DNA of 64,000 nucleotides from Oscillospiraceae bacterium (GCA_017505635.1 JAFVOU010000039.1:1-64000); one strand, 5' to 3'. Positions 8,899-18,298 are shown, counted from the stretch's first letter. Numbers and translations: made by a program. Notes: generated by a model from the letters alone, not told the origin.

Positions 8899-8949
8899 AC
8901 TTTTCCCTTTTAAGCCGCACATTATAACCGTACTGCCTTAACAAAATCT

Positions 8950-8983
8950 AAAGCGATACATCATTTAACAGATATATCGCCTT
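8950..8983 (-). terminator. Possible terminator of the rimP-ribF operon
   Basis: Minus-strand AGGCGATA pairs with TATCGCTTT across about 14 bases, followed by TTTAGATTTTG. It lies directly after the ribF stop. The stem is short, so confidence is limited. Confidence 0.45.
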
Positions 8984-8986
8984 ACA

Positions 8987-9925
8987 TTACAGTGTATTGT
9001 TGGAATCTGCAAAATCACAGGATTTTTTCAGTGCACTCTGAATCATATCCTTTAACTGCTGCACATTTTCAAATTTTTGTGTAGCATACAGATATTTATA
9101 AAATTCCACTTTTATATTTTTTTTGTACAAATCACCTGAAAAACCCGCCAGAGTGGTTTCACAGCTCAGGCTGTTGCCGTTAACTGTCGGACGGTTGCCA
9201 AAGCCTGTAGCAGAAGGATATCTTTCGCCGTTGACTTCGGTTACTGTTATATAAACGCCTTCTTTGGGTGTGCACATACTGTTGGGGAAAATCTGGTTAA
9301 TTGTAGGCGTACCAAGTGTTCTGCCCAGTTTTTTCCCGTGAACAACCTCAAAGTCTATGGCATAGGTTCTGCCAAGCATACTGTTTGCCTTTTCTATGTC
9401 GCCGTTTTCAAGAGCAGTACGGATTTCCGTGCTGCTGACTGTAACGCCGTCAAGTTCCACTGTAGGCACTATAAAAACCTCTACATTTCTTGTGCTGCAC
9501 AGTTCCCTTAGCACCTGCACATTGCCTGCGCGGTTTTTGCCAAAGCAGAAACTTTCGCCGCAGAAAACCGCCTTTGCACCCATTGATTTTATAAGTACAT
9601 CGTCTACAAACTGCTGTGGTGTAAGGCTTGCAAACTCCAGAAAATCGGGGGAATAGAACAGGTCTATCCCCATATCCTTCATTATATTTACTTTTTGATA
9701 AACACTTAAAATATCTTTGCCTTTGTGGCCAAGTTTAACCGTTTTTGTAAATGTGAACACAGCTTTGTCCAGATTGTTTTTTGTAGCATATTCTGTCATC
9801 TGTTCTATAAGAAACTGATGCCCGATATGTATACCGTCAAAATAACCCATGGCAACAGCGGTATTTTTTGTATTTACCCAATGTGTTCCATAAACTTCCT
9901 GCAAATTAATTCTCCTTATCAACAA
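8987..9925 (-). CDS. ribF: Bifunctional riboflavin kinase/FMN adenylyltransferase
   Basis: RibF converts riboflavin to FMN and then FAD. The N-terminal nucleotidyltransferase domain shows AMGYFDGIHIGHQFLI (HIGH-type motif), GESFCFGKNRAGN and VSSTEIRTALENGD. The C-terminal kinase domain begins near YAIDFEVVHGKKLGRTLGTPTIN, with the conserved TPTIN and ATGFGNRPTV stretches. At 312 residues it has the standard length. It is the last gene of the operon starting at rimP and overlaps the end of truB by 20 bases, a common Firmicutes arrangement that suggests translational coupling. Confidence 0.95.
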   Translation of the reverse strand: MLIRRINLQEVYGTHWVNTKNTAVAMGYFDGIHIGHQFLIEQMTEYATKNNLDKAVFTFTKTVKLGHKGKDILSVYQKVNIMKDMGIDLFYSPDFLEFASLTPQQFVDDVLIKSMGAKAVFCGESFCFGKNRAGNVQVLRELCSTRNVEVFIVPTVELDGVTVSSTEIRTALENGDIEKANSMLGRTYAIDFEVVHGKKLGRTLGTPTINQIFPNSMCTPKEGVYITVTEVNGERYPSATGFGNRPTVNGNSLSCETTLAGFSGDLYKKNIKVEFYKYLYATQKFENVQQLKDMIQSALKKSCDFADSNNTL

Positions 9926-10796
9926 AAAGCTTTACTACACTTAATTTTTTATCTGTAACATTTGCAACTGCAATAAACAGATTGTTGTGATATACACGAT
10001 AATCACCGTCGGGTTTGGATATACGGCTTCTTGCACCGTTTATCACCCTTTTTGCCAGTTCATCGGACATATCTATGCGGTCCAGATGAGCAAAAACTGT
10101 ATCAACAGGGGTTATAAGACTGTCAATTGTGTCGGTGTCTCTTGCCTTCTGCAAATCTTCAAGTGTGATTGTATCAGCCAGTGTATAACCACAGGCTTTT
10201 GTACGGCAGAGCACTGTAAGCACTGCACCACAGCCCAGATTTTCGCCCATATCCTCAACAAGTGTGCGGATATATGTGCCCTCACTGCAGAGTACACGGA
10301 TTGTATATGTGTTTTCTGCCTCGTTGCAGCCGGTCATAACCAACTCTTTTATTACCGCTTTGCGCAGTTTGCGTTCCACTGTAACGCCCTGTCTTGCCAG
10401 CTTGTACAGCGGCTGACCGTTAACCTTAACTGCAGAATACATAGGCGGATACTGTCCGATTTCGCCCTCGAAATTTTTCATTTCAGCAAGAACATCTTCC
10501 TTTGTGGCTGTTACAACGCGTTCTTTGATAACCTCACCTGTAATATCACCTGTATCAGTGTTGAGACCAAGTTTAAAGGTTGCAATATATTCCTTATCTT
10601 TTATTATCTGCATATCCACAGCCTTGGTTGCTCTGCCGATAAAAATTGGCAGAACACCCGTAGCCATAGGGTCCAGAGTTCCGGCATGACCAAGCTTGCG
10701 GTAACCGATAATACCTCTTGCCTTTGCAATAACGTCAAAGCTTGTCCAGTCGGTTGGTTTGTTAAGCACAATTATGCCGCATTTTTCTATCTGCAT
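9906..10796 (-). CDS. truB: tRNA pseudouridine-55 synthase
   Basis: TruB isomerises U55 in the T-loop of tRNAs. The catalytic-Asp region reads RKLGHAGTLDPMATGVLPI, and the N-terminal KPTDWTSFD and C-terminal CSEGTYIRTLVEDMG motifs are intact. At 296 residues it has normal length. The start overlaps the end of the DHH phosphoesterase gene by 10 bases and its end overlaps ribF by 20, so the gene is embedded in a tightly coupled operon. The C-terminal portion after about residue 235 is a short PUA-like tail typical of Firmicutes enzymes. Confidence 0.96.
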   Translation of the reverse strand: MQIEKCGIIVLNKPTDWTSFDVIAKARGIIGYRKLGHAGTLDPMATGVLPIFIGRATKAVDMQIIKDKEYIATFKLGLNTDTGDITGEVIKERVVTATKEDVLAEMKNFEGEIGQYPPMYSAVKVNGQPLYKLARQGVTVERKLRKAVIKELVMTGCNEAENTYTIRVLCSEGTYIRTLVEDMGENLGCGAVLTVLCRTKACGYTLADTITLEDLQKARDTDTIDSLITPVDTVFAHLDRIDMSDELAKRVINGARSRISKPDGDYRVYHNNLFIAVANVTDKKLSVVKLFVDKEN

Positions 10797-11746
10797 AATG
10801 CTGTTTCTACCTCTCTGAGTATTGCATTTTTAACACTTTCCATACTGCCCATAACTTCGCAGCCTGCGGCTTTTGTGTGGCCGCCGCCGCCAAGACCTGC
10901 TGCAATTTCGTTTGCATTTGCCTTTTCGTTTGTGCGGATGGAAACCTTGTATGCACTTTCACTTAACTGACGGATTGTAATGCCTACATCAACACCTTCG
11001 ATTGTTCTTGGCATTGCAGCAATACCTTCAACATCACTTGGCTGTGCACCAACTGCCCTGAGAACCTCAAGAGGCAGCTCAACAACCGCGCATCTGTCTT
11101 CAAAATAATACTCCAGTGTATTGAGTGCATGTTTTTCAAGGGCAATTGTCTTGCGGTTTTTGGACATAAAGAAGCGGTTTGCAATAAAGTCGTGCCATGC
11201 ACCTGCTTCCAGAAGCTGAGAAGCCGCAATATGTGTTGCCGCTGTTGTTGCGGAGTATTTGAAACAGCCTGTATCTGTCATAAGGCCTGTATAAAGACAG
11301 TTTGCAATATTTTCGTCAAGTTCCACACCCATAGCCTGTACAACCTGCAGAACCAGCTGTGCCGCTGCAGGCAGTGCGCCGTCGCAGCAAACCATTTTTG
11401 CATATTCTGTATTGGACGGATGATGGTCGATGCAAAGGTCAATATTGTCTGCATATTCAGCCAGTTTATCGCCAAGCAGTCTTGTATCTGCAACATCAAC
11501 AGCTACTATATAATCGGGAATAAACTGGCCGTCAAACACTTCCAGCCCGAGAAAATCATATTTCTGCGGAATGGCATCGTTGCAGCAGATTGCACACATT
11601 TTGCCCAGTTTTTTAAGAGCAAACATAAGTCCGCCTGCGCTGCCGAGTGTGTCTCCGTCAGGATTTTTATGGCACAGAAGCAGAATATTGTCTGCATTGA
11701 GCAGATTTTCTGCTGCCTGCTGTGCTGTAATACCATTATTAATCAT
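10787..11746 (-). CDS. nrnA: DHH-family oligoribonuclease/pAp phosphatase (NrnA-like)
   Basis: The protein carries the DHH phosphoesterase motifs HKNPDGDTLGS, VAVDVADT and CIDHHPSN, then the DHHA1 signature GGGHTKAAGC near the C-terminus. This layout at 319 residues matches NrnA, which degrades nanoRNAs and dephosphorylates 3'-phosphoadenosine 5'-phosphate in Firmicutes. Its place between rbfA and truB is the usual one. It overlaps rbfA by eight bases and truB by ten. The function is assigned from the family; activity on c-di-AMP breakdown products (pApA) is also known for relatives, which is of interest because cdaA lies elsewhere in the window. Confidence 0.88.
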   Translation of the reverse strand: MINNGITAQQAAENLLNADNILLLCHKNPDGDTLGSAGGLMFALKKLGKMCAICCNDAIPQKYDFLGLEVFDGQFIPDYIVAVDVADTRLLGDKLAEYADNIDLCIDHHPSNTEYAKMVCCDGALPAAAQLVLQVVQAMGVELDENIANCLYTGLMTDTGCFKYSATTAATHIAASQLLEAGAWHDFIANRFFMSKNRKTIALEKHALNTLEYYFEDRCAVVELPLEVLRAVGAQPSDVEGIAAMPRTIEGVDVGITIRQLSESAYKVSIRTNEKANANEIAAGLGGGGHTKAAGCEVMGSMESVKNAILREVETALCR

Positions 11747-12083
11747 TGTTGATAGTCCTTATAATATCGTTGATGCGCTGTGCATATGCTGCACCGTCAT
11801 CTTTGACAAAGTTGAATTCAGGGCTGCGTTTGATGCGCAGACGTTTGGAAAGTTCACCTCTGATAAAGCCCTGACTTTTGTTGAGCACCCTGATTGCTGC
11901 ATCGCATTTTTCTTCACCGTCAAGAACGCTGATGTAAACCTTTGCATTTGTAAGGTCAGGTGCTGTTTCCACACGCATAACAGTGAGGAAGCACTGCAGG
12001 CGTGGGTCTTTCATCTGGGAGATAATGGAAATTATTTCTCTTTTGATATCTTCATTAAGTCTTTCACTTCTTGTAGAAGCCAT
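11739..12083 (-). CDS. rbfA: Ribosome-binding factor A
   Basis: RbfA is a cold-shock ribosome assembly factor that acts on immature 30S subunits. The 114-residue protein has the KH-like fold signature: RSERLNEDIKREIISIISQMKDPR near the start, then the central VYISVLDGEE strand and RGELSKRLRIKRSPEFNF. Length and operon position after infB are typical. A ribosome binding site AAAGGAG precedes the ATG. The 98-base gap to infB holds a perfect 10-bp hairpin, unusual in this otherwise compact operon. Confidence 0.94.
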   Translation of the reverse strand: MASTRSERLNEDIKREIISIISQMKDPRLQCFLTVMRVETAPDLTNAKVYISVLDGEEKCDAAIRVLNKSQGFIRGELSKRLRIKRSPEFNFVKDDGAAYAQRINDIIRTINND

Positions 12084-12105
12084 AGTTATATTTCTCCTTT
12101 AATCA

Positions 12106-12132
12106 GGATACACCGCACAAAACGGTGTATCC
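12106..12132 (-). other. Intercistronic hairpin between infB and rbfA
   Basis: A perfect 10-bp stem GGATACACCG / CGGTGTATCC with a 7-base loop lies in the infB-rbfA gap. No T run follows on either strand, so it looks more like an RNA processing or stability element than a terminator. Confidence 0.55.
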
Positions 12133-12181
12133 CTCTTTGGTGTTGTTTAATATTAAATGTGGTTTCTTTTTATCCGAAGTA

Positions 12182-14587
12182 TCAGTCTTCGCGGTATTCT
12201 TCCATAATGAAGGATTCGAAGATGTCGCCTTCTTTGATATCGTTGAATTTTTCAAGGCCGATACCGCATTCGTAACCTGCAGCAACTTCTCTCTGGTCGT
12301 CTTTGAAACGTTTGAGGGAGAGGATTTCATCTTCTGCAATTACGATACCGTCGCGAACAACACGGATTTTAGCATGACGTGCAACTTTACCTTCTTTAAC
12401 GTAACAGCCTGCAACTGTGCCTGCGCTGGAGAGTTTGAATACGTTACGAACTTCTGCATGGCCAAGTTCAACTTCTCTGAATTTAGGTGCAAGCATACCT
12501 TTCATAGCAGCTTTAACATCTTCAAGAGCATCGTAGATAACGCGGTACATACGCATTTCTACCTGGTCGTGTTCTGCATCAGCTTTTGCTGTTGCGTCAG
12601 GACGAACGTTGAAGCCGATGATGATAGCGTTGGAAGCGGAAGCAAGCATAACGTCGGATTTGTTTACTGCACCAACTGCTGCGTGGATAACTTTAACGCG
12701 AACTTCTTCGTTGGAGAGTTTTTCAAGAGACTGTTTAACAGCTTCTGCAGAACCCTGAACGTCAGCTTTAACGATTATTGGAAGTTCTTTCATTTCGCCC
12801 TGAGCAATCTGGCTGAAGAGGTTGTCAAGAGTTACCTTCTGTACGCTGTTGAATCTTTCTTCCTTGATGGACTGAAGACGTTTTTCAGCAAGTTCTCTTG
12901 CAAGTTTTTCATCTTCTACTGCATCAAAGAGGTCGCCTGCAGACGGAACATCTGTAAGACCTGTAATTTCAACAGGTGTGGATGGACCTGCAACGTCAAT
13001 TCTTTCGCCCTTGTCGTTCTGCATTACACGGACACGGCCAACTGCTGTGCCTGCGATGAGAACGTCACCTTTGTGGAGTGTACCATTCTGAACAAGGATT
13101 GTTGCAACCGGACCAAGACCTTTGTCAAGTCTTGCTTCGATAACTGCACCTTTTGCACGGCGGTTAGGGTTAGCTTTGTATTCGTTAACTTCACTTGTAA
13201 GGTTAACCATTTCAAGAAGGTCATCGATACCGATACCCATTTTTGCGGAAACAGGTACACAGATTGTGTCGCCGCCCCATTCTTCAGGAACAAGACCGTA
13301 TTCTGTAAGTTCCTGTTTAACTTTGTCAGGGTTAGCTGTTGGTTTGTCGATTTTGTTGATAGCAACAATGATTGGAATTTCTGCTGCTTTTGCGTGGTTG
13401 ATGGATTCAACTGTCTGTGGCATGATACCGTCATCAGCTGCAACAACAAGGATAGCGATGTCTGTTACCATAGCACCGCGCTGACGCATGGATGTAAATG
13501 CTTCGTGACCAGGTGTGTCGAGGAATGTGATTGTTTCGCCGCCTGCTACAACCTGATAAGCACCAATGTGCTGTGTGATACCGCCAGCTTCGCCGGAAGT
13601 AACGTTTGTTTTTCTGATAGCGTCAAGCAGGGATGTTTTACCATGGTCAACGTGACCCATAACAACTACAACAGGAGGACGTTTTTCTGTGTTTTCTGCT
13701 GTGTCTTCAACTTCTTCGAAAAGTCTTTCTTCGATTGTTACAACAACTTCTTTTTCTACCTTTGCACCAAGTTCTTCTGCAACGATGGATGCTGTGTCAA
13801 AGTCGATAACCTGGCTGATTGAAGCCATAACACCAAGCATCATAAGACGTTTGATAACTTCGCTTGCTGTAACTTTAAGTCTTGTTGCAAGTTCGCCAAC
13901 TGTGATTTCGTCAGGAATCTGAACTTTAAGCTGTGCTTTTCTTGCTTTTTCAAGATGCATACGTTCAAGACGTTCTGCTTCTGTTTCCTGTTTTTTCTTT
14001 GCAAACGGGTTCTGTTTCTGGTTTTTGTTGTTCTTGTTGAATTTCTGTTTGCCGCCGCCCATATTTGCATTTTTACGGTTGCCGCCGCCAAAGGATTTTG
14101 TGCCTGCAAGTTCGTCGTATCTTTCGTTGAATTTGTCCATGTTAACATTATTCTGACGTGTGTCAACTGTCACTGTTACAAATTCCTGTTTAACTGCAGG
14201 TTCCTGTTTTTCCTGTTTCTGTTTTGGCTGTTTTGCTTCTACAATTGTGCCGTCTGCACGTTTGAGAGGCTCGTTGTTTTTAGGCTGCTGTTTTGGCTGT
14301 TCTGCCTTTTTGTCCTGCTTTGGAGCAGCAGGTTTTTTATCTGCTTTTGGTGCAGCAGGTTTTGTTTCCTGTTTTGGAGCTTCTGCCTTTTTGTTAAGGT
14401 AGTTTGCAAAGTCTGCTGTTTTTGCCTGTCTTGTATAGTGTTCAAAAGCGATATTGCACTGGTCTTCTGTAAGAACTGTGCCCTTTTTGATTTCTGAGCC
14501 AAACATTTCTGAAAGTTCTGTCAGAGTTGTTTTGGCATTTAAGTTAAAATCTTCAATAAGATTGCTTGCTTTATATTTAATTACCAT
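12182..14587 (-). CDS. infB: Translation initiation factor IF-2
   Basis: IF-2 is the GTPase that recruits initiator tRNA to the 30S subunit. An N-terminal region of about 215 residues is low-complexity (Lys/Gln/Ala/Pro-rich) and normal for the family. It is followed by the IF2_N helix bundle ([20 protein letters not shown]) and the G domain: [18 protein letters not shown] (G1), DTPGHEAF (G3), NKIDKP (G4) and SAKMGIG (G5). The C-terminal beta-barrel domains II and IV complete the protein at 801 residues. It overlaps the upstream L7Ae-type gene by one base (ATGA-type junction), consistent with coupled translation. Confidence 0.97.
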   Translation of the reverse strand: MVIKYKASNLIEDFNLNAKTTLTELSEMFGSEIKKGTVLTEDQCNIAFEHYTRQAKTADFANYLNKKAEAPKQETKPAAPKADKKPAAPKQDKKAEQPKQQPKNNEPLKRADGTIVEAKQPKQKQEKQEPAVKQEFVTVTVDTRQNNVNMDKFNERYDELAGTKSFGGGNRKNANMGGGKQKFNKNNKNQKQNPFAKKKQETEAERLERMHLEKARKAQLKVQIPDEITVGELATRLKVTASEVIKRLMMLGVMASISQVIDFDTASIVAEELGAKVEKEVVVTIEERLFEEVEDTAENTEKRPPVVVVMGHVDHGKTSLLDAIRKTNVTSGEAGGITQHIGAYQVVAGGETITFLDTPGHEAFTSMRQRGAMVTDIAILVVAADDGIMPQTVESINHAKAAEIPIIVAINKIDKPTANPDKVKQELTEYGLVPEEWGGDTICVPVSAKMGIGIDDLLEMVNLTSEVNEYKANPNRRAKGAVIEARLDKGLGPVATILVQNGTLHKGDVLIAGTAVGRVRVMQNDKGERIDVAGPSTPVEITGLTDVPSAGDLFDAVEDEKLARELAEKRLQSIKEERFNSVQKVTLDNLFSQIAQGEMKELPIIVKADVQGSAEAVKQSLEKLSNEEVRVKVIHAAVGAVNKSDVMLASASNAIIIGFNVRPDATAKADAEHDQVEMRMYRVIYDALEDVKAAMKGMLAPKFREVELGHAEVRNVFKLSSAGTVAGCYVKEGKVARHAKIRVVRDGIVIAEDEILSLKRFKDDQREVAAGYECGIGLEKFNDIKEGDIFESFIMEEYRED

Positions 14588-14898
14588 TAATTACTCTCCT
14601 TCTCGCTGCTGATTGCCTTTTTGCAGAGAACTGCGATGTTTTCGTCAATTACTGCAAAAACCCCTGTAAGCTTGTTTGTTATCTGAGAAACTTCAAACTG
14701 GGTGAGAGATGTTACATTTACATCTATTATACCCTGACAGAACTGCTGTACACGTTTAAGTGTTTTTTCACTGGTGTCGGAAGTTACAAACACCATTTTT
14801 GCAGTGCCGTCTGCCACCGCCTGTTTTACAGGGTCAAAGCCATATATAAGTTTTCCCGACTTTTTGCCAAGGGACAGTGCAAATAAAAGTTTATTCAT
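14587..14898 (-). CDS. ylxQ: Ribosomal L7Ae-family protein YlxQ
   Basis: This 103-residue protein has the L7Ae/L30e RNA-binding signature: [30 protein letters not shown] at residues about 9-38, then the alternating strands and helices of the fold. YlxQ proteins bind kink-turn-like RNA and occur between the RNase P modulator gene and infB in Firmicutes, exactly as here. The start overlaps the end of rnpM by eight bases and the stop overlaps infB by one. The precise cellular role is not settled in the literature I know. Confidence 0.9.
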   Translation of the reverse strand: MNKLLFALSLGKKSGKLIYGFDPVKQAVADGTAKMVFVTSDTSEKTLKRVQQFCQGIIDVNVTSLTQFEVSQITNKLTGVFAVIDENIAVLCKKAISSEKESN

Positions 14899-15160
14899 CC
14901 GCTTCTATCTCCTGCATAAGTCTTGCGTATATTTCTTCGGATATCTGACATTCAAAAGATTTTTCAAGTCTGCCTGCTTTTTTTGCTTTTTTCAGACATT
15001 CTGCATCGTGACATATATATGCCCCTCTGCCGTTCTTTTTACCTGTCAGGTCAACGGAAATTTCACCTTCGGCATTTTTTACAACACGAATAAGTTCCTT
15101 CTTGTCTTTGGATGTACCGCATCCTACACATTTTCTCTGAGGGATTTTTCTTATAGCCAT
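14891..15160 (-). CDS. rnpM: RNase P modulator RnpM (YlxR family, DUF448)
   Basis: The 89-residue protein opens with the family signature IPQRKCVGCGTSKDKKELIRVV and contains GRGAYIC, the YlxR hallmark. YlxR/RnpM was reported to bind the RNase P RNA and modulate its activity in Bacillus subtilis; the older name is YlxR. A good ribosome binding site precedes the ATG, and the gene lies 19 bases after nusA. Four Cys residues (two in the CVGC motif, one in GRGAYIC, one in DAECL) could bind zinc, which is a guess. Confidence 0.92.
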   Translation of the reverse strand: MAIRKIPQRKCVGCGTSKDKKELIRVVKNAEGEISVDLTGKKNGRGAYICHDAECLKKAKKAGRLEKSFECQISEEIYARLMQEIEADE

Positions 15161-15179
15161 ATTGTAATCCTCTTTTCAA

Positions 15180-16235
15180 TTATTCACCAAAGTATCCGCT
15201 CTGTGGGTGGATATCAATGTTGAAGCCTGTAAGACGTGCTGCAAGACGTGCATTCTGGCCTTTGTTGCCGATTGCAAGTGAAAGCTGTTCATCAGGAACA
15301 CAAACTTTGCAGGATTTTGGATTTTCGCCAAGAATTTCCACGCTGGAAACGCTGGATGGTGAAAGTGCAGCGGAGATGAATTCTGCAGGGTCTTCGCTGT
15401 ATTTTACAATGTCAATTTTTTCACCGCCGAGACCTGCGATGATATTGTCAATTCTTGCACGTTTTGCACCGATGCAGGCACCGATTGCGTCAACGTTTTC
15501 GTCTTTGGACCAAACTGCGATTTTTGTTCTTGCGCCTGCTTCGCGGCTGATAGCCTTGATTTCCACTGTGCCGTCGAAGATTTCAGGAACTTCGAGTTCG
15601 AACATTCTTTTTACAAAACCAGGATGTGTGCGGCTGAGCATGATTTTTGGACCGCGTTCACCGCTGAGAACATCAACAACGTAAACTTTGATGTGGTCGC
15701 CTGCATTGTATTCTTCACCAGGAATCTGTTCATCTTTTGGAAGGATAAATTCATTGGAACCAACCTGAAGAACAAGTGCACCGCTTTTTGCATTCTGACG
15801 GAGAACAACACCTGTAACGATTTCCTGGGATTTGCTCTGCATATCTTCAAAGAGCTGTGCTTTTTCAGCTTCTTTGATGCCCTGTTTGATAACGTTTTTA
15901 GCAGCACCGATTGCGATGTAGCCAAAGTCCTTTGTTTTGAGAGGAAGAGCAACTTCAGCACCAAGTTTTGTTCTTGCTTTGCCTTTGAGTGTTCTTACTT
16001 CAGCAAGGGAAATTTCTGTGTCCGGGTCTTCAACTTCTTCCACAACTGTTTTAACAACGTAAACTTCAAATTTCTGTTTTTCGTCGTCAACCATTACCAT
16101 TACGTTGCCTTCAAGACCAAGGTCTTTTTCTACTGCAACTTCCATAGCTTTTGTGATTTTTTCGATAAGAACTGATTTTTTGATACCTTTTTCTTTTTCA
16201 AGAATGTTTAATGCTTCGAAAAATTCTTTATTCAT
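15180..16235 (-). CDS. nusA: Transcription termination/antitermination factor NusA
   Basis: NusA binds RNA polymerase and nascent RNA and promotes pausing and intrinsic termination. The 351 residues contain the N-terminal polymerase-binding domain (MNKEFFEALNILEKEKG), an S1 domain (residues about 135-200, EIVTGVVLRQNAKSGALVLQVG) and two KH domains ending with LAIGNKGQNARLAARLTG. The C-terminal acidic repeats of proteobacterial NusA are absent, which is normal for Firmicutes. The gene follows rimP by 16 bases. The operon leader carries a terminator-like hairpin that may allow NusA autoregulation. Confidence 0.96.
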   Translation of the reverse strand: MNKEFFEALNILEKEKGIKKSVLIEKITKAMEVAVEKDLGLEGNVMVMVDDEKQKFEVYVVKTVVEEVEDPDTEISLAEVRTLKGKARTKLGAEVALPLKTKDFGYIAIGAAKNVIKQGIKEAEKAQLFEDMQSKSQEIVTGVVLRQNAKSGALVLQVGSNEFILPKDEQIPGEEYNAGDHIKVYVVDVLSGERGPKIMLSRTHPGFVKRMFELEVPEIFDGTVEIKAISREAGARTKIAVWSKDENVDAIGACIGAKRARIDNIIAGLGGEKIDIVKYSEDPAEFISAALSPSSVSSVEILGENPKSCKVCVPDEQLSLAIGNKGQNARLAARLTGFNIDIHPQSGYFGE

Positions 16236-16251
16236 TTTTTCTTATATCCTC

Positions 16252-16728
16252 CTAAAACAAGTTTTCGTCATCTGTAAGTTTTATAAATGATGTATCTTTT
16301 AAATTAATCTGGCGCTGACCGTCTTCGCAGTCCAGTGTAACCACACCGTCTTTGCAGCCAACGATGGTGCCACGGATTTCTCTGAGTCCGTCTTCGGTAG
16401 GTCTTATCATTTTAGCCAGTGCTTCTTCGCCTTTTTTAGCTTCGAAATGGAATTCTTTTGTCATTTTTCTGCCAAGACCGGCGGAGGAAACTTCCAGCCA
16501 GTAAGCCTGACTGATTGGGTCTGCTTCGTCAATCATAGGGTCAACTGTACGGGACAAATTTTCGCAGTCCTCGATAAATACACCGCCCTCTTTGTCAATA
16601 TAAATTCTGAGGAACCAGTCCGGACCTTCTTTTTCAAAGCGAACGTCCCACAGGATTAAACCCAGCTGATCGCACACAGGTTTTACAATTTCTTCAACAA
16701 TGTCAGTAGCTTTTCTGCCTTTTGCCAA
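16252..16728 (-). CDS. rimP: Ribosome maturation factor RimP
   Basis: RimP helps assemble 30S subunits and is the first gene of the nusA operon in most bacteria. Conserved stretches include VVEEIVKPVC-like helix 1 (DIVEEIVKPVC), DVRFEKEGPDWFLRIYIDKEGGV and EVSSAGLGRKM. I set the start at a TTG (16726-16728, 158 aa) because AAGGAGG sits eight bases upstream. Reading from the in-frame ATG at 16782 would begin inside the leader terminator hairpin and lacks a ribosome binding site. The rare start codon may limit synthesis. Confidence 0.92.
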   Translation of the reverse strand: MAKGRKATDIVEEIVKPVCDQLGLILWDVRFEKEGPDWFLRIYIDKEGGVFIEDCENLSRTVDPMIDEADPISQAYWLEVSSAGLGRKMTKEFHFEAKKGEEALAKMIRPTEDGLREIRGTIVGCKDGVVTLDCEDGQRQINLKDTSFIKLTDDENLF

Positions 16729-16754
16729 AACGATAGCCTCCTTAAAAAATTTTC

Positions 16755-16786
16755 TAAAAACAAGAGAGTGGGAACTTCCCACTCTC
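16755..16786 (-). terminator. Leader terminator (attenuator candidate) upstream of rimP
   Basis: The minus strand shows a 10-bp stem GAGAGTGGGA / TCCCACTCTC with loop AGT followed by TTGTTTTTAG. It lies about 20 bases after the predicted transcription start and 27 bases before the rimP ribosome binding site. Confidence 0.75.
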
Positions 16787-16810
16787 CTTCTTTCAAAATA
16801 TTACACATAT

Positions 16811-16839
16811 AATATAGCACAAGGTTTTTTAAAATGCAA
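16811..16839 (-). promoter_or_regulatory. Promoter of the rimP-nusA-infB-ribF operon
   Basis: TTGCAT and TATATT are separated by 17 bases on the minus strand. Transcription should begin near 16804, just upstream of the leader hairpin. Confidence 0.65.
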
Positions 16840-16899
16840 CAGTTTTTTTCGCATTTTATTTATATATTTATTATTATATATAAACTTCATTAAAATGCA

Positions 16900-18153
16900 C
16901 TAAAATACCCATTCGCCGTCTTTGAAAATCTGTACTTCCTGACCATCATATGTTATGCCCACAATGTCCATATCCTCTGCACCAACCATAACATCTTCGT
17001 GGATAACAGAGATGTTTGCACCTTTTGCCATAAGCTGTTCCTTGTTCATCTCGCTGCCGCCTTTAACTGTATCAGGATATGCTGCGCCAAAAGCAATATG
17101 GCAGGCTGCATTTTCGTCAAACAAAGTGTTGTAGAACAGCACATTTTCGCGGTTGATAGGGCTGGATGCAGGCACAAAAGCAATTTCACCTATGCTGCGT
17201 GCACCTTCGTCGCTGTCCAGCAGCTGGCCAAGCAGTTCCTTGCCCTGTTTTGCATCATAATCTACCACTCTGCCGTCTTTAAATGTAACAACAAAATCTT
17301 CGATAAGATTGCCATTGTAAACATAAGGCTTTGTGCCGTAAACAATACCGTCAACACGCTCTCTGTGCGGTGCTGTAAAGATTTCTTCGGTAGGCATATT
17401 GGCAATAAATTCTGTACCTGCCACTGTATATGGCTTGCCGCCTGTTGTAAAATCCTTGCCGCCGCCCCATACACAGTCTTCGGCAAGACCAACATAGAGG
17501 TCTGTGCCGTTTTTGCTTGTAAGGTGCACTGTTTTAAGTTTCATTTCGTTAAGTTTGTTGCGGCGCACCATCTGTTTGTCTGTATATTCTTTCCAGTTCT
17601 TTGCAGGGTCACCTTCAAGACGGCTTACCTTAAAGATTGTCTGCCACAGTTTTTCCACTGCTTCTTCTGCAGAAAGTTCAGGGAAAACCTTTTTTGCCCA
17701 AGGCTGGGACGGAATTGCCACAACACACCACTGCACACGGCTGTTCATTGTGTAGTCACGGAATTCTTCCTGTGCTTTGGATGCAGCTTTTGCAGCTTCG
17801 TCGATTTTTTCCATATCAAGACCTTTGTAGATTTCAGGGTCGCTGCTGCTTATGGACAAAAATGCCGCACCGCCGTCGGTGTTTACATAGTTGAGCATCT
17901 GGATTTTCTGGTATTCCTTGATATCGCACAGCACTTCCTTGCTTGTTTTGTCCATTCTGATGCGGTTAAACTGTTCATCGTGATAGAAAACAACAGCTTC
18001 CTTTGCACCTGCTTCGTAAGCAACTGCCGCACATTCCCTTGCAAATTCCGCGCCGTGGATAGGGCAGCGGATAACCAGAGTCTGGTTTGGCTGAATATTG
18101 ATACCTGTTTTTACTGCCATTTCGGCATATTTTCTGAGCATTTTCTGTTCCAT
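16900..18153 (-). CDS. M29 family aminopeptidase (AmpS/PepS-like)
   Basis: This 417-residue cytosolic metallopeptidase is of the M29 (thermophilic aminopeptidase) family. Typical stretches are QTLVIRCPIHGAEFARECAAVAYEAGAKEAVV, MPTEEIFTAPHRERVDGIV (the metal-binding Glu/His region), GEIAFVP and HIAFGAAYPDTVKGG. The Glu and His residues of the dinuclear site appear intact. The gene is monocistronic by layout: the rimP promoter lies about 60 bases beyond its stop and the next gene is divergent. The preferred N-terminal residue of the substrate cannot be inferred. Confidence 0.93.
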   Translation of the reverse strand: MEQKMLRKYAEMAVKTGINIQPNQTLVIRCPIHGAEFARECAAVAYEAGAKEAVVFYHDEQFNRIRMDKTSKEVLCDIKEYQKIQMLNYVNTDGGAAFLSISSSDPEIYKGLDMEKIDEAAKAASKAQEEFRDYTMNSRVQWCVVAIPSQPWAKKVFPELSAEEAVEKLWQTIFKVSRLEGDPAKNWKEYTDKQMVRRNKLNEMKLKTVHLTSKNGTDLYVGLAEDCVWGGGKDFTTGGKPYTVAGTEFIANMPTEEIFTAPHRERVDGIVYGTKPYVYNGNLIEDFVVTFKDGRVVDYDAKQGKELLGQLLDSDEGARSIGEIAFVPASSPINRENVLFYNTLFDENAACHIAFGAAYPDTVKGGSEMNKEQLMAKGANISVIHEDVMVGAEDMDIVGITYDGQEVQIFKDGEWVF

Positions 18154-18229
18154 AACTGTACCTGCCTTAAATTATATTTACTGATAGTATATTACCATAC
18201 CTGCGCTTCAAAATCAAAAAATTTTTATA

Positions 18230-18258
18230 TTGACTTAAAAATAGTTTGCGTTTACAAT
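18230..18258 (+). promoter_or_regulatory. Promoter of the 72-aa protein gene
   Basis: TTGACT and TACAAT are separated by exactly 17 bases, with the start codon about 40 bases further on. An AAGGAG ribosome binding site follows. Confidence 0.75.
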
Positions 18259-18298
18259 ACTTTTAAGGAATTATCAAACAATAAGGAGACTTTTTAAT

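Noticed and set aside
12125-13822. 565-codon open frame on the plus strand opposite infB
   Set aside because: The product is Cys/Phe-rich with no motif, and infB on the other strand is certain.
16729-16782. Longer RimP start at the ATG 16782
   Set aside because: It begins inside the leader terminator hairpin and has no ribosome binding site, while AAGGAGG with a TTG start gives the normal RimP N-terminus.
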